A DNA stretch of 64,000 nt from positions 1-64,000 of the forward strand of contig CAMRSX010000002.1 of the NCBI GenBank assembly GCA_947053595.1, in the 5' to 3' direction. This DNA comes from an uncultured Clostridia bacterium. Lineage in GTDB: Bacteria > Bacillota > Clostridia > Christensenellales > UBA1242. Of the stretch, positions 25,146 through 33,583 are shown piece after piece. The first letter of the stretch is position 1. Every line of letters starts with the position of its first letter. The position numbers and the translations under genes are program-made. The notes under the pieces are model-generated. The model saw only the letters and a list, made by a program, of their open reading frames with translations. It did no database searches and was not told the DNA's origin.

Positions 25146-25896
25146 TTGATAGTTGCCTCCATAGGTAATCGAAAAGAGAAGAAAATTCGGGGTCTTCTCG
25201 TTTTTTTAGTGGAGTTTCTCCTTGTAGGGAAAGTTTGAGTGTGTCTTTAACTGTCGCTGGTCTGGATGAAAGCACAACAATTTTGTCGGACATCGAAAGC
25301 GCCTCCGAAATGTCGTGGGTGACAAGCATGGCCGTCTTTTTTTCTGTTTTGATGATGTCATAAACATCGTCGCAAACGGAAAGGCGGGTTTGATAGTCCA
25401 GCGCAGAAAATGGCTCGTCAAGCAAAAGCAGTTTTGGCTCCATTGCCAAAGTGCGAATCAGCGCCACGCGTTGTCGCATGCCGCCAGAAAGCGCGGTGGG
25501 TTTTTTGTTTTTAAAGCCAATAAGGTCATATTTTTTCAGCAATTCTTCCGCAAAAGCCAGTTTTTCTTCTTTGTTTTGTGGTTTTTGAATTTCAATTCCA
25601 AGCGTGATGTTTTTCCACACCGAACGCCAGTTGAAAAGGTGGTCGCGCTGAAACATATATCCAATTTTTTTGGAATCTATTTGCTCTTCTCCATCCAGCA
25701 CAATCTTGCCGGAAGATGGCTTCAAAAGCCCAGCCGTGAGTGACAAAATGGTGGTTTTGCCGCAGCCACTTGGCCCAACAATTGAAGAAAAGCTTTCTTC
25801 TTCAATGTCAAAGTTGATGTTGTTGAGTGCAAAGATTTCATCTTTTTTTGTTTGATAAAAATAATTGACTTGTGAAAATGACAGTAAATTTTCCAT
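25120..25896 (-). CDS. ABC transporter ATP-binding protein (SsuB/TauB/ThiZ-type)
   Basis: 258 residues. Walker A GPSGCGKTT, Q-loop in YMFQRDHLFNW, ABC signature LSGGMRQR, Walker B LLLDEPFSALD and H-loop VTHDISEA are all present, so it should be active. Sequence type is that of nitrate/sulfonate/taurine importers. ATG 25896 follows AGAGGAAAAAAT; an upstream ATG at 25929 is rejected. First gene of a two-gene operon, divergent from the phage-head operon. Confidence 0.9.
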   Translation of the reverse strand: MENLLSFSQVNYFYQTKKDEIFALNNINFDIEEESFSSIVGPSGCGKTTILSLTAGLLKPSSGKIVLDGEEQIDSKKIGYMFQRDHLFNWRSVWKNITLGIEIQKPQNKEEKLAFAEELLKKYDLIGFKNKKPTALSGGMRQRVALIRTLAMEPKLLLLDEPFSALDYQTRLSVCDDVYDIIKTEKKTAMLVTHDISEALSMSDKIVVLSSRPATVKDTLKLSLQGETPLKKREDPEFSSLFDYLWRQLSNEEKGKET

Positions 25897-25956
25897 ATTT
25901 TTTCCTCTACAAATACATTCTATTTGCATTTAAATTTTTTGTGAATGTGCACAATG

Positions 25957-26006
25957 AAAATTTTTGACATAAAACCTTGAAAAGGTGGCTTTTGCGGGCT
26001 TAAAAT
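25957..26006 (+). promoter_or_regulatory. Conserved 17-base box plus promoter (copy 2) of the head operon
   Basis: AAAATTTTTGACATAAA at 25957-25973, three bases, TTGAAA at 25977-25982, 18 bases, TAAAAT at 26001-26006. Same box and gap as at 14960 and 46223. It is the only promoter-like sequence before the head operon starting at 26053. Confidence 0.6.
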
Positions 26007-26052
26007 TGGGGCAAAGTCGCAAAAGAAAGGGGCAAAGGAAAAGGGGAGAAAA

Positions 26053-26355
26053 ATGTTGAGTGAAGACGAGCTTAAAAATGCACTGCTTAAAAAAGCGCTT
26101 GGCTTTGCAAGTGATGAGGTTGTGGAAGAGTTTCTTCCAGACGAAAACGGAAAGATTGTGCTTTCAAAGCGAAAAGTCACAAAAAAGTTTAATCCGCCGG
26201 ACATCAACGCGCTGAAACTTTTGCTGGAGCAAGCCGAGCTTGGCGACGATGTGATTGCTTCTATGACAGACAAGCAGCTTGAAATGGAGCGCAAAAGGCT
26301 TTTGCGAGCTTTGAAAGAAAAGGAGAAAAAGAAAGATGAGAATGGAGATTTGTAA
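26053..26355 (+). CDS. Small-terminase-like phage protein
   Basis: 100 residues. LLKKALGFASDEVVEEF, then an acidic turn, then KRKVTKKFNPPDINALKLLLE resembles the C-terminal part of phage small terminase subunits, where an aromatic/glycine segment, a K-rich strand and a PD-xxA-L helix recur. The usual N-terminal DNA-binding HTH is missing, so it may be shortened or only structural. AGGGGAGAAAA precedes the ATG. First gene of the head operon; overlaps the next gene by 20 bases. The assignment is tentative. Confidence 0.55.
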   Translation: MLSEDELKNALLKKALGFASDEVVEEFLPDENGKIVLSKRKVTKKFNPPDINALKLLLEQAELGDDVIASMTDKQLEMERKRLLRALKEKEKKKDENGDL

Positions 26356-26551
26356 GCATCAACAAAAATGCGATTTCTATGGTTGCAAAAACATGGCGAA
26401 ATACAGCTTCAGCACAAAAGGTTTTTTGCGAAAAGACCTTGTGTTTTGCGAAGATTGCATGAAGAAGATGTTTGAAAGCTTTTCAAAAATGGTGGTTCCA
26501 AAGCCAGTTGAAGCGCCTTTCAAGAACAAAAAGAAAAAGGAGAAAATATGA
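26336..26551 (+). CDS. Small Cys-rich (zinc-ribbon-like) phage-module protein
   Basis: 71 residues with five cysteines: C-x5-C-x4-C in the first third and C-x2-C in FCEDCMKKMF near residue 42-45, plus a His beside the first Cys. Spacing suits a treble-clef or zinc-ribbon knuckle. The C-terminus is Lys-rich. Function unknown. Start follows AAGGAGAAAAAGAAAG. It overlaps both neighbours (20 bases before, ATGA after), so it is translated with the portal gene. Confidence 0.6.
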   Translation: MRMEICKHQQKCDFYGCKNMAKYSFSTKGFLRKDLVFCEDCMKKMFESFSKMVVPKPVEAPFKNKKKKEKI

Positions 26552-28404
26552 AAGATAAAGAAAAAGATGTTGTCAAAAGCACGCTGGAAGATTTTGAAAG
26601 CAGGGTGCGTCAGCGCAAGAGTTTTGACCAGCAGTGGCAACTTAACATGAATTTTTATATGGGCAATCAATATTGCGATGTGGGCTATGGCGGTTTTGTG
26701 CGTGAGGTGGATAAGCAATATTTTTGGCAAGAGCGAGAAGTTTTCAATCACATTGCGCCAATTATTGACATAAGGCTTTCCAAACTTTCAAAAATCAAGC
26801 CAAAGATGCACATTTTGCCTTCCACCAACGAGGAGGAAGACATTTACACCGCAAAAGTTGGCAAAAAGATTTTGGACGCTGTTTCTGCCAGGATGAACCT
26901 GATGGGGAAAATCAATCAAGCCACCAAGTGGAGTGAAATTTGCGGAACAAGTTTTTATAAAATCACATGGAACTCTCATTTGGGGCAGGTGGTTGCACTG
27001 GAAGATGACGGCAAAAAAATCAAGACGGGGGATGTGGAAATCAGCGTTTGCAGCCCGTTTGAAATTTATCCCGATTCTTCAACGCACGAAACGCTTTCTG
27101 ATTGCCAAAGCATAATTCACGCAAGGGCATATTCCACCACGCAAATCAAGCAGATGTTTGGCGTGGATGTGGAAGGCAAGGATGTGAATGTTTATGCTTT
27201 GGACGGCACCACCTCTGCGCTTGGCGGTCTGGGTCTTGGTGGACTGGCAACCAAACTTATTGAAACCACAAGACGCAACAGTGCCATTGTGCTGGAAAAA
27301 TATGTCAAGCCAAACGAAGAATTTCCAGAGGGCAGGCTGATTATTATTGCTGGCGACAAGCTGGTGTTTGACGGAGAAATGCCATACCTAAACGGCGCTG
27401 ACGGCAAGCGAGAATTTCCGTTTGTTAGGCAAATTTGCAACGAAGAAGTGGGCAGTTTTTGGGGCGTTTCCATGATAAGTCGACTCATTCCAATTCAGAG
27501 AGCATACAATGCTGTCAAAAACCGCAAGCATGAATATTTAAACCGCCTCACCATGGGTGTTTTGGCTGTGGAAGACGGCAGTGTGGACATTGACAATTTG
27601 GAAGAAGAGGGGCTTGCACCGGGCAAGATTTTGGTTTATCGTCAAGGCGCCAACGCTCCTGAGTTTTTGGGCGGAGAAAATGTGCCAAGCGATTTTGACA
27701 AAGAGGAAGACCGCCTTTTGAGAGAATTTTCAACCCTAAGCGGAACCAGCGAGGTGGGCACAATGGACAGCGTCTCTTCCACCTTGTCGGGAGTTGCTTT
27801 GGAGCTGTTGATTGACGAGAACGAAACAAGGCTAATCTTCACAACTGAAAGCATCAAGCAGGCCATCAAGACGGCAGGAAAGCACATTTTGAGGCTGTAT
27901 AAGCAGTTTGCAAACTTCCCAAGGCTGATTAAGATTACGGGCGAAAATGGCGAGCTGGACGTCTTCTATTTCAGAGGCAGCGACATTTCAAGTGACGATG
28001 TGCAGTTTGACACCGACAACGAAAGCAACGACACGCTCTCTCAGCGCCGAACAATGATTTTCAACCTTTTGGACAAGGGCTTGCTGTGCGACGAAAATGG
28101 CAAGATTTCCAATTCCATGAAGGCAAAAATCATGCAGAACATTGGTTTTGGAGTTTGGGAAGATGCGGTGGATTTAAGCGACTTGCACCTGAAAAACGCG
28201 GACGGAGAGAATTTCAAGATGGCACAGGGGGTTTTGGTGCAGACAAAAGCCATTGACGAGCATCAGTTGCACATAAATCAGCACATTGCGTTTATGCTTA
28301 AAACCTTATATAAAGAAGAAGTTGACAAAAATGTGGAGCAAATTTTCCTGCAACACATACAAAGCCACAAAGAAGCACTGGAAGAAATTGAAAAAGGAGA
28401 ATGA
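26548..28404 (+). CDS. Phage portal protein (podovirus/P22-like)
   Basis: 618 residues. Portal dodecamer at the capsid vertex through which DNA enters. Seen: FDQQWQLNMNFYMGNQY near residue 20-40, VFNHIAPIIDIRLSKLSKIKP, WSEICGTSFYKITWNS, EEVGSFWGVSMISRLIPIQRAYN, and a long C-terminal helical region with SGTSEV and SGVALELLIDENETRL. These match portals of podovirus-type phages by pattern and length. Full length with no internal stop. Preceded by AAGGAGAAAAT and coupled to the upstream gene by an ATGA overlap. Confidence 0.85.
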   Translation: MKDKEKDVVKSTLEDFESRVRQRKSFDQQWQLNMNFYMGNQYCDVGYGGFVREVDKQYFWQEREVFNHIAPIIDIRLSKLSKIKPKMHILPSTNEEEDIYTAKVGKKILDAVSARMNLMGKINQATKWSEICGTSFYKITWNSHLGQVVALEDDGKKIKTGDVEISVCSPFEIYPDSSTHETLSDCQSIIHARAYSTTQIKQMFGVDVEGKDVNVYALDGTTSALGGLGLGGLATKLIETTRRNSAIVLEKYVKPNEEFPEGRLIIIAGDKLVFDGEMPYLNGADGKREFPFVRQICNEEVGSFWGVSMISRLIPIQRAYNAVKNRKHEYLNRLTMGVLAVEDGSVDIDNLEEEGLAPGKILVYRQGANAPEFLGGENVPSDFDKEEDRLLREFSTLSGTSEVGTMDSVSSTLSGVALELLIDENETRLIFTTESIKQAIKTAGKHILRLYKQFANFPRLIKITGENGELDVFYFRGSDISSDDVQFDTDNESNDTLSQRRTMIFNLLDKGLLCDENGKISNSMKAKIMQNIGFGVWEDAVDLSDLHLKNADGENFKMAQGVLVQTKAIDEHQLHINQHIAFMLKTLYKEEVDKNVEQIFLQHIQSHKEALEEIEKGE

Positions 28405-28408
28405 AAAA

Positions 28409-29035
28409 ATGGAAGAATTTGAAAACATTGGGGAACAACCACAAAACGTTCAACCTTCAGTTGAAGAAAACGTTGCTGGCTCCCCAAGTGAAGAAGTCAC
28501 AAGTGAAAACGGCGCAGCAAATGAAGCAGAAAGGGGCGTTCCCGTTGGAAAATTTAAGAGTGTTGAAGATTTGCTGAACGCATACAACCATCTTGAGGCG
28601 GAATTCACAAGAAAAAGCCAAAAACTTGCCGATTTGCAGGCAGCAATGCCAAAGTTGGAAGAAAACAAGGACAGCTTGCTGCAATCCTTTCTTTCAAAAA
28701 ATCAGGAGGCAGCCTTTTATGCAGAGCAGATTGCGGCTCGTGTGGAAGGTCAGCAAGTGCAGGATGAGGCAGCTTTTGAGCGTGCTTTTGCGGACATCTT
28801 GTTTGAAAAGTTGTCTGGCAAAGACAAAGCCAAAGAGCCCATCATTCAAAATTTAATATTGAAAGATGACGAAATTCAAAATCTTGTCATCAAAAACTAC
28901 ATGAAGCAACTTCAAGAACAAAAAACTCCAATTGTCATGTCATCCGCATCTGGGGAAAGGGTGACAAAAACTGTCACCCCAAAACCAGACACTTTTGACG
29001 AGGCAAAGAGGGTGGTTTTGGACTTGCTTTCATGA
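28409..29035 (+). CDS. Phage scaffolding protein
   Basis: 208 residues, Glu/Gln-rich and largely predicted helical or disordered. GKFKSVEDLLNAYNHLEAEF followed by TRKSQKL is a very common start of scaffold proteins encoded between portal and capsid genes in Firmicutes phages. The C-terminus (DTFDEAKRVVLDLLS) may be the coat-binding helix. ATG 28409 follows AAAGGAG; the longer frame from 28286 overlaps the portal gene and is rejected. Position between portal and capsid supports the call. Confidence 0.78.
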   Translation: MEEFENIGEQPQNVQPSVEENVAGSPSEEVTSENGAANEAERGVPVGKFKSVEDLLNAYNHLEAEFTRKSQKLADLQAAMPKLEENKDSLLQSFLSKNQEAAFYAEQIAARVEGQQVQDEAAFERAFADILFEKLSGKDKAKEPIIQNLILKDDEIQNLVIKNYMKQLQEQKTPIVMSSASGERVTKTVTPKPDTFDEAKRVVLDLLS

Positions 29036-29103
29036 AGTTTGTCACGGGCAAAAAAATGCCATGACAAAAACAAAAAGCGGGCAAAGCCCAAAAGGAGAAA
29101 AAT

Positions 29104-30267
29104 ATGATTACATTATCAAGTGCAGAAAATGTGCTTAAGGATGTTTATCTTGGCGTTATTGCCGACCAAATAAACACAAAAACAAACCCACTGTTTGCAA
29201 AAATCAAAAGAAGTACAAGAAACATTGTGGGAAAAGAAGTGAGAGTTGTTGCTCCTGTTGGCATCAACGGTGGAATTATGGCAGGGGAAGAAACTTCTGA
29301 CCTTCCAAACGGTGTGGACACACCATATTTGTCATTTGTTGCGCCACTGAAAAACCTTTATGGCAGATTTGAAATCAGCGACAAGGCAATCAGATGCTCT
29401 TCAACTGATGTAAACTCTTTTGTTAACCTCTTGCAAGACGGAATGGACAGCCTTTTGAAGGCAAGCATTTTCAACCTTTCAAGAATGATTTATGGCGACG
29501 GAACAGGATGCCTTGCCACCATCACGGTGACAGAAGGAAAGCCAACTGTTGTGGACAACGCCGAAGCTGTGGCTGCGGGAATGTATGTTGATATCTATTC
29601 TGGCGACGCCATCAAGGCAAGCAACGTATTTGTGAAAAATGTTGACAAAGTGGCAAAAACAATTGTTTTGGGCACAACAGAAACCCTTGCAACTGGCGAC
29701 AAAATTTATGTTCACAACTCCAAAGGCAACGAAATTGTTGGCTTGAAGGGAATTGTTTCAAATCCAAGTCTTTATGGCGTGGACAAGTCTGCATATCCAA
29801 TCATGGACGCAAAAACATACACTGCAACAGCAGCTGATGCTTTTGATGAAGATTATGTTCAGTCTGTGATTGACGACCTTGAAATGGCAGGCACAACTGT
29901 CAACTTCATCAACTGCTCTTATGAACTTAAGAGAGTTTATCAGAGATATTTGACACTTTATAAGAAAAACATTGAAATTGCAACGCTTGAAGATGGCATG
30001 AAAGTTTTGACACATTTTGGAACTCCAATTGTGCCAACAAATCATCTTGGTGCAGGCGAGTGCTATTTCCTCAACACCAACGACTTCACATTCTTTGAGC
30101 TTGGAGATTGGAAGTGGCTGGAAGACGAAAGTGGAAGAGTGCTTAAACAACACCCAACCAAGCCAGCATATTCTGCAACATTGGTTAAATACACCGAACT
30201 TCTTTGCCAAAAGCCTTCTGGTGTTGCTTTCTGCAAAAATCTTCCAACAACAATCAGTGCAGAGTAA
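29104..30267 (+). CDS. Phage major capsid protein
   Basis: 387 residues. N-terminal arm (about 1-45), then VVAPVGINGGIMAGEET and LKNLYGRFEISDKAI, typical of HK97-fold coat proteins of podovirus-type phages. A beta-rich insertion at about 140-235 (TITVTEG to TGDKIYVHN) resembles an I-domain. No protease gene or cleavage site is evident, fitting a scaffold-based assembly. A GGGC-AAA-GCCC mini-hairpin lies just before its AAGGAG site, which could stabilise this highly expressed message. Intact. Confidence 0.85.
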   Translation: MITLSSAENVLKDVYLGVIADQINTKTNPLFAKIKRSTRNIVGKEVRVVAPVGINGGIMAGEETSDLPNGVDTPYLSFVAPLKNLYGRFEISDKAIRCSSTDVNSFVNLLQDGMDSLLKASIFNLSRMIYGDGTGCLATITVTEGKPTVVDNAEAVAAGMYVDIYSGDAIKASNVFVKNVDKVAKTIVLGTTETLATGDKIYVHNSKGNEIVGLKGIVSNPSLYGVDKSAYPIMDAKTYTATAADAFDEDYVQSVIDDLEMAGTTVNFINCSYELKRVYQRYLTLYKKNIEIATLEDGMKVLTHFGTPIVPTNHLGAGECYFLNTNDFTFFELGDWKWLEDESGRVLKQHPTKPAYSATLVKYTELLCQKPSGVAFCKNLPTTISAE

Positions 30268-30278
30268 AAGGATGAAAT

Positions 30279-30623
30279 ATGAAAAAATCATTTGAAATTG
30301 AAAGTGACTGTCTGGACATTGTCAGGCGAATTAAGGCGATTGATGCAGACTATTTTGTGATGTTTGACACAAGCAGCAAAAGGTTTCAACTGCACAGCCG
30401 CGCTCAGGGCGCAAGCACATATTGTCTAACTTTTCCTTATGACACCTTGGATGAAAGAGCTGTTTGTCAGGTTTTGAAAACGCGCGTGCAAAACAGCGAA
30501 CAACTTTTTAAAGAGTTGGAAGAGGAAAACGCCAAAAATCAAAGGGCAGCCACAAAGAAAATTTTGAATGATTTTTTGGAAGATTTCGAGGAGAAACACA
30601 ATGAAAGTTTTAGACGTAATTAA
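30279..30623 (+). CDS. Phage head-associated hypothetical protein
   Basis: 114 residues. The first 70 residues form a small beta-rich domain (YFVMFDTSSKRFQLHS, GASTYCLTFPYDTLDERA); the remainder is a charged helix with likely coiled coil (EQLFKELEEENAKN). Small proteins like this sit after the capsid gene in Firmicutes podovirus-type phages; role unknown. AAAGGA precedes the ATG. The gene end overlaps the next start by 23 bases. Confidence 0.65.
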   Translation: MKKSFEIESDCLDIVRRIKAIDADYFVMFDTSSKRFQLHSRAQGASTYCLTFPYDTLDERAVCQVLKTRVQNSEQLFKELEEENAKNQRAATKKILNDFLEDFEEKHNESFRRN

Positions 30624-31152
30624 ATTGGTTTGTGATTTTGTGGGAGAAAAAGAGTTGCGCGCAAAGCTGGAGGCAGATGAAACGCTTTCAGCGCGCGAGC
30701 AAGAAAAAGTTGCGTTATTGCAAAGATGCTTCAATCTTGTCAATCAAGAGATTGCAACCGACTATCTTCCATTTTTGACAAAAGAGCAGGTGAGTGGCAG
30801 CGTCATTCAGTTTTCCAGCCTAAGCAAAAATGTTGTTCATGTGATGGAAATAAAAAACCGCTTTGGAATGAATTTGAAGTTTAAGCTTTTTCCAAACTAT
30901 GTGGAAGTGGAAGGCAATGCCAAAAGCATCACCTACAGTTTTTTCCCAGATGAATGCAACTTGCAGGACGAAGTTGAAAAGTTTTGCGGCTTAAGCCAGC
31001 GCATCTATGCCTATGGTGTTGCCAGCGAATATCTTTTGATTGACGGCGTCAGCAGCGATGCTGAAATTTGGGAAAACAGATATAAAGAAAGCTTGTTTAT
31101 GCTTTCGCAAAAACGCGGCGAGCACACCTTGCCAAAAAGGAGATGGCTTTGA
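30601..31152 (+). CDS. Probable head-tail adaptor (head completion) protein
   Basis: 183 residues, mostly helical (VLDVIKLVCDFVG, LLQRCFNLVNQEIATDYLPF), with a beta-rich middle and a C-terminal SDAEIWENRYKESL helix. Size, position after the capsid and fold pattern suit gp4-like adaptors that bind beneath the portal. ATG 30601 follows GAGGAG; the frame from 30568 is rejected. Overlaps the next gene by 10 bases. Assigned mainly by gene order. Confidence 0.6.
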   Translation: MKVLDVIKLVCDFVGEKELRAKLEADETLSAREQEKVALLQRCFNLVNQEIATDYLPFLTKEQVSGSVIQFSSLSKNVVHVMEIKNRFGMNLKFKLFPNYVEVEGNAKSITYSFFPDECNLQDEVEKFCGLSQRIYAYGVASEYLLIDGVSSDAEIWENRYKESLFMLSQKRGEHTLPKRRWL

Positions 31153-32645
31153 TTTTTTATAAACATCCAAAGAAACAAAGAGCGGTTGAAGAGAAAAACA
31201 TTGTGTTTTCCATCTTTGACAATGGTGTGGTTTCTGGCGTTGACGATGCTGTCACAAAGCCAGTGGAATGTAAAACTTTTTACAATCTGTCATATCAAGA
31301 CGGCGCTCTAAAAAGCGGTTTGGGCTTTAGGGATTTGCAGGTGCCAGACGCTTATGAAAATCCCACAGGCTATCATGGTTTCAACTTTGCTGAAAAAATT
31401 GACGAGATTGACGGCATGTGGATGGTGAGGCTTTTCAACAACACCTATGGACAATATTATTACCAGCTGTTTATGATTGACTCTGCCTTCAAACTTTGGG
31501 GAGTGCCAATGGTGGACGAATATGAAGGGCATGTTTGGACAAGGTCGGAGCATTTGAAAAGTTATCCAACTTATCACTGTTCTTATCGAATTGAAAACGA
31601 AGACAGCAGCATGTTTTTCAGTGAGGAGGGTATGCTGTGTTTTGCAAACCGAGAAAATAAGTTTTATTCCAATGTTCCTGCGTTGATTTCCTGCGTGGTG
31701 CATTATGACAACTTTTTTGGAATCACAAACACAAACCGAAACACACTTATTTATACAAAAAATCTCAACCTCAAAACTTGGGACGAAAGCGAAAGTTCGG
31801 CAATTGAGTTTTTGGACAACCGAGGCTCTTTCACTAAACTGGTGACTTTCAACGATTATGTATATTTATTCAGAGAGTATGGCATAACAAAAATTTCAAT
31901 TTATTCTTCTCAAAGCGACTTTTCCTTCACACATCTTTACACCTCTTCTTCAAAAATTTTTGAAGAAAGTGTGTGCGTGTGTGGAGATAAGGTGCTGTTT
32001 ATGACGCGAGATGGGCTTTATTCCTTCAACGGAAATTCTGTGGAAAGGGTTGCACAAAATTGTGATGTATATTTCAAAAATTTGGACAACTCTTTTGCAA
32101 CGGCAGCTTGCCTTGAAGGGAAATATTACATTGCCACAAAGTGCAACTTCAATGACGGGCAAACTGTGGGCTGTGAAGATGGAGAATTTGTCAACAATGT
32201 GCTTTTTGAGGTGGACATCGACACCTTTGCGCTGAACCTATATCGCGGCGTTGACATAAGAAAAGTTTTGGCAATTGACAACCCATATTTCAGCAAGCTT
32301 TGCGCGTGCTTCAATCATCAGCACAAGCAACGTGTTGGCGAACTGACAACCTCTGGCGCCACCTTTGAAGACGCCACGCAAAAGTGCTGGAAGTCTTTTT
32401 CAACCGACCTTGGCTTTAAGGCAAAGCGTAAGAGAATTAAAGAAATTTCACTTTTCACCCAGCATCCAATTGTTTTTGAAATTTGTTCGGACGAAGAAAC
32501 AAAAAGCTTTGAAATTGACGGAAGTGACAAAGAGCAAAAAATTAATGTTTGTGTCACTGGAACCACTTTTCAGTTTGTTTTTTCCACAAAAAACGCAAAT
32601 TGTGATGTTAAAAAGCCAATGATTGTTTTTGATGTTGCAAAATGA
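31143..32645 (+). CDS. Probable podovirus tail hub/nozzle (P22 gp10-like) protein
   Basis: 500 residues, beta-rich with propeller-like repeats (VTFNDYVYLFREYGITKISI, CGDKVLFMTRDGLYSFNG, CLEGKYYIATKC). The opening segment ending GVVSGVDDAVTKP is as in gp10-type packaged-DNA stabilisation proteins of short-tailed phages. The ribosome binding site GGAG abuts ATG 31143 directly, so translation may in fact start at TTG 31149, six bases beyond it. Follows the adaptor gene by overlap. The function is inferred from position and fold pattern. Confidence 0.6.
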   Translation: MALIFYKHPKKQRAVEEKNIVFSIFDNGVVSGVDDAVTKPVECKTFYNLSYQDGALKSGLGFRDLQVPDAYENPTGYHGFNFAEKIDEIDGMWMVRLFNNTYGQYYYQLFMIDSAFKLWGVPMVDEYEGHVWTRSEHLKSYPTYHCSYRIENEDSSMFFSEEGMLCFANRENKFYSNVPALISCVVHYDNFFGITNTNRNTLIYTKNLNLKTWDESESSAIEFLDNRGSFTKLVTFNDYVYLFREYGITKISIYSSQSDFSFTHLYTSSSKIFEESVCVCGDKVLFMTRDGLYSFNGNSVERVAQNCDVYFKNLDNSFATAACLEGKYYIATKCNFNDGQTVGCEDGEFVNNVLFEVDIDTFALNLYRGVDIRKVLAIDNPYFSKLCACFNHQHKQRVGELTTSGATFEDATQKCWKSFSTDLGFKAKRKRIKEISLFTQHPIVFEICSDEETKSFEIDGSDKEQKINVCVTGTTFQFVFSTKNANCDVKKPMIVFDVAK

Positions 32646-32747
32646 AGTTGAAAGTTTTTGATGACACAAACCGAAAAAACAAGGCGTCATTTTTTAAAAT
32701 GGGAGACTTTATGACAATAAAAAATCATTTTTTTAAGGATGAAAAAA

Positions 32748-32972
32748 ATGGACATTTGGAATGACATCATAAGCATAATCATCAGCAACGGCGTTTTTGC
32801 AATCTTGTTTGTTTGGCTGTTTTGGGTGCAACTTAAGGACGGTCGCGAACGAGAGGACAAATATCAAAAAACAATTGAAGACCTCACGGTGCATCTTCAA
32901 ATTTTGGAGGATGTGAGAGATGATTTGGGTGAAATTAAGCAACTGTTGGGCGTGGATGAAAAACTTCTTTAA
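32748..32972 (+). CDS. BhlA/UviB-like holin-type peptide
   Basis: 74 residues. One N-terminal membrane helix (IISNGVFAILFVWLFWVQL) followed by a charged coiled-coil helix (KDGREREDKYQKTIEDL): the layout of the BhlA/UviB family of holin-like, bacteriocin-linked peptides. ATG 32748 is preferred over 32739 because AAGG directly abuts the earlier ATG. A role in membrane permeabilisation is known for some relatives, not shown here. Confidence 0.75.
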   Translation: MDIWNDIISIIISNGVFAILFVWLFWVQLKDGREREDKYQKTIEDLTVHLQILEDVRDDLGEIKQLLGVDEKLL

Positions 32973-33306
32973 AAACTTCAAATCTTACGGCTTTTGGGTC
33001 AGCCTTTCTGGGGCGCTTGTGATTTTGGCAAACGCCATTGGCAGGGCATTTGGCTTTTCCATTGAAAACCAGTTGATTGAAGACCTTGTGATGGCTTTTG
33101 CTGGAGTTTTGGTGGTGCTTGGGGTTGTGAAAAATGTTTCCGACCTTGATGAAAACAGCAAGCCTGACAACAAAACAGAAGAAGACTTTTTGCAAGAAAA
33201 ACTTGACGAGGTTTTGGACGAAATGTTTGACACCTCAGACAAAAACCAAGAAGAGAAGACTGAAGAAAAAGATGAAGGTGGTCAAAATTCTGATATGAAT
33301 AAATAA
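32920..33306 (+). CDS. Phage holin (phi LC3/holin_1-like) with acidic tail
   Basis: 128 residues from ATG 32920 (GGAGG nine bases upstream) or 116 from ATG 32956. Homology pattern favours 32956: FKSYGFWVSLSGALVILANA, then an amphipathic loop, then a second helix AFAGVLVVLGVVKNV, the two-helix holin layout. The tail of about 50 residues is very acidic (DLDENSKPDNKTEEDF, QEEKTEEKDEGG). It overlaps the BhlA-like gene. Last gene of the head operon, ended by a terminator; no endolysin gene follows. Confidence 0.75.
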   Translation: MIWVKLSNCWAWMKNFFKNFKSYGFWVSLSGALVILANAIGRAFGFSIENQLIEDLVMAFAGVLVVLGVVKNVSDLDENSKPDNKTEEDFLQEKLDEVLDEMFDTSDKNQEEKTEEKDEGGQNSDMNK

Positions 33307-33335
33307 CCTATAATATGTATAAATATGCAAACTTA

Positions 33336-33366
33336 AAAACCACGGGGAAACCCTGTGGTTTTTTTC
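33336..33366 (+). terminator. Terminator of the phage-head operon
   Basis: AACCACGGGG-AAA-CCCTGTGGTT with a following T run; closes the transcription unit begun near 26010. Confidence 0.9.
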
Positions 33367-33525
33367 TTTTTTTTGAATTTTAACGGATGAAAAACACTTG
33401 CAAACAAATTTGTTCAGACGGCTTGGAAGTGAAGTTTTAAAAAATTATGCAGAACAAAGGGGCAAAGATGGCAAAAGTTGCAACAGTCTGAGCGCGGAAA
33501 AAACCAAACTTTTTTTGCATTTCTC

Positions 33526-33554
33526 TTGAAATTCTTGTTTGTTTATGCTATTAT
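33526..33554 (+). promoter_or_regulatory. Promoter before small membrane protein and polA
   Basis: TTGAAA at 33526-33531, 17 bases, TATTAT at 33549-33554. Confidence 0.65.
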
Positions 33555-33583
33555 TGTTATATAAGGAAATTAAGGAGGAAAAA

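Noticed and set aside
32711..32764. 17-codon open frame before the BhlA-like gene with GGGAG upstream
   Set aside because: Too short to judge and overlaps the holin-like gene; could be a leader peptide but there is no evidence.
15000..33400. Single complete prophage with attachment sites
   Set aside because: No integrase within the region, no flanking tRNA gene, no direct repeats noticed at the edges, and many ordinary bacterial genes lie between terL and the head operon.
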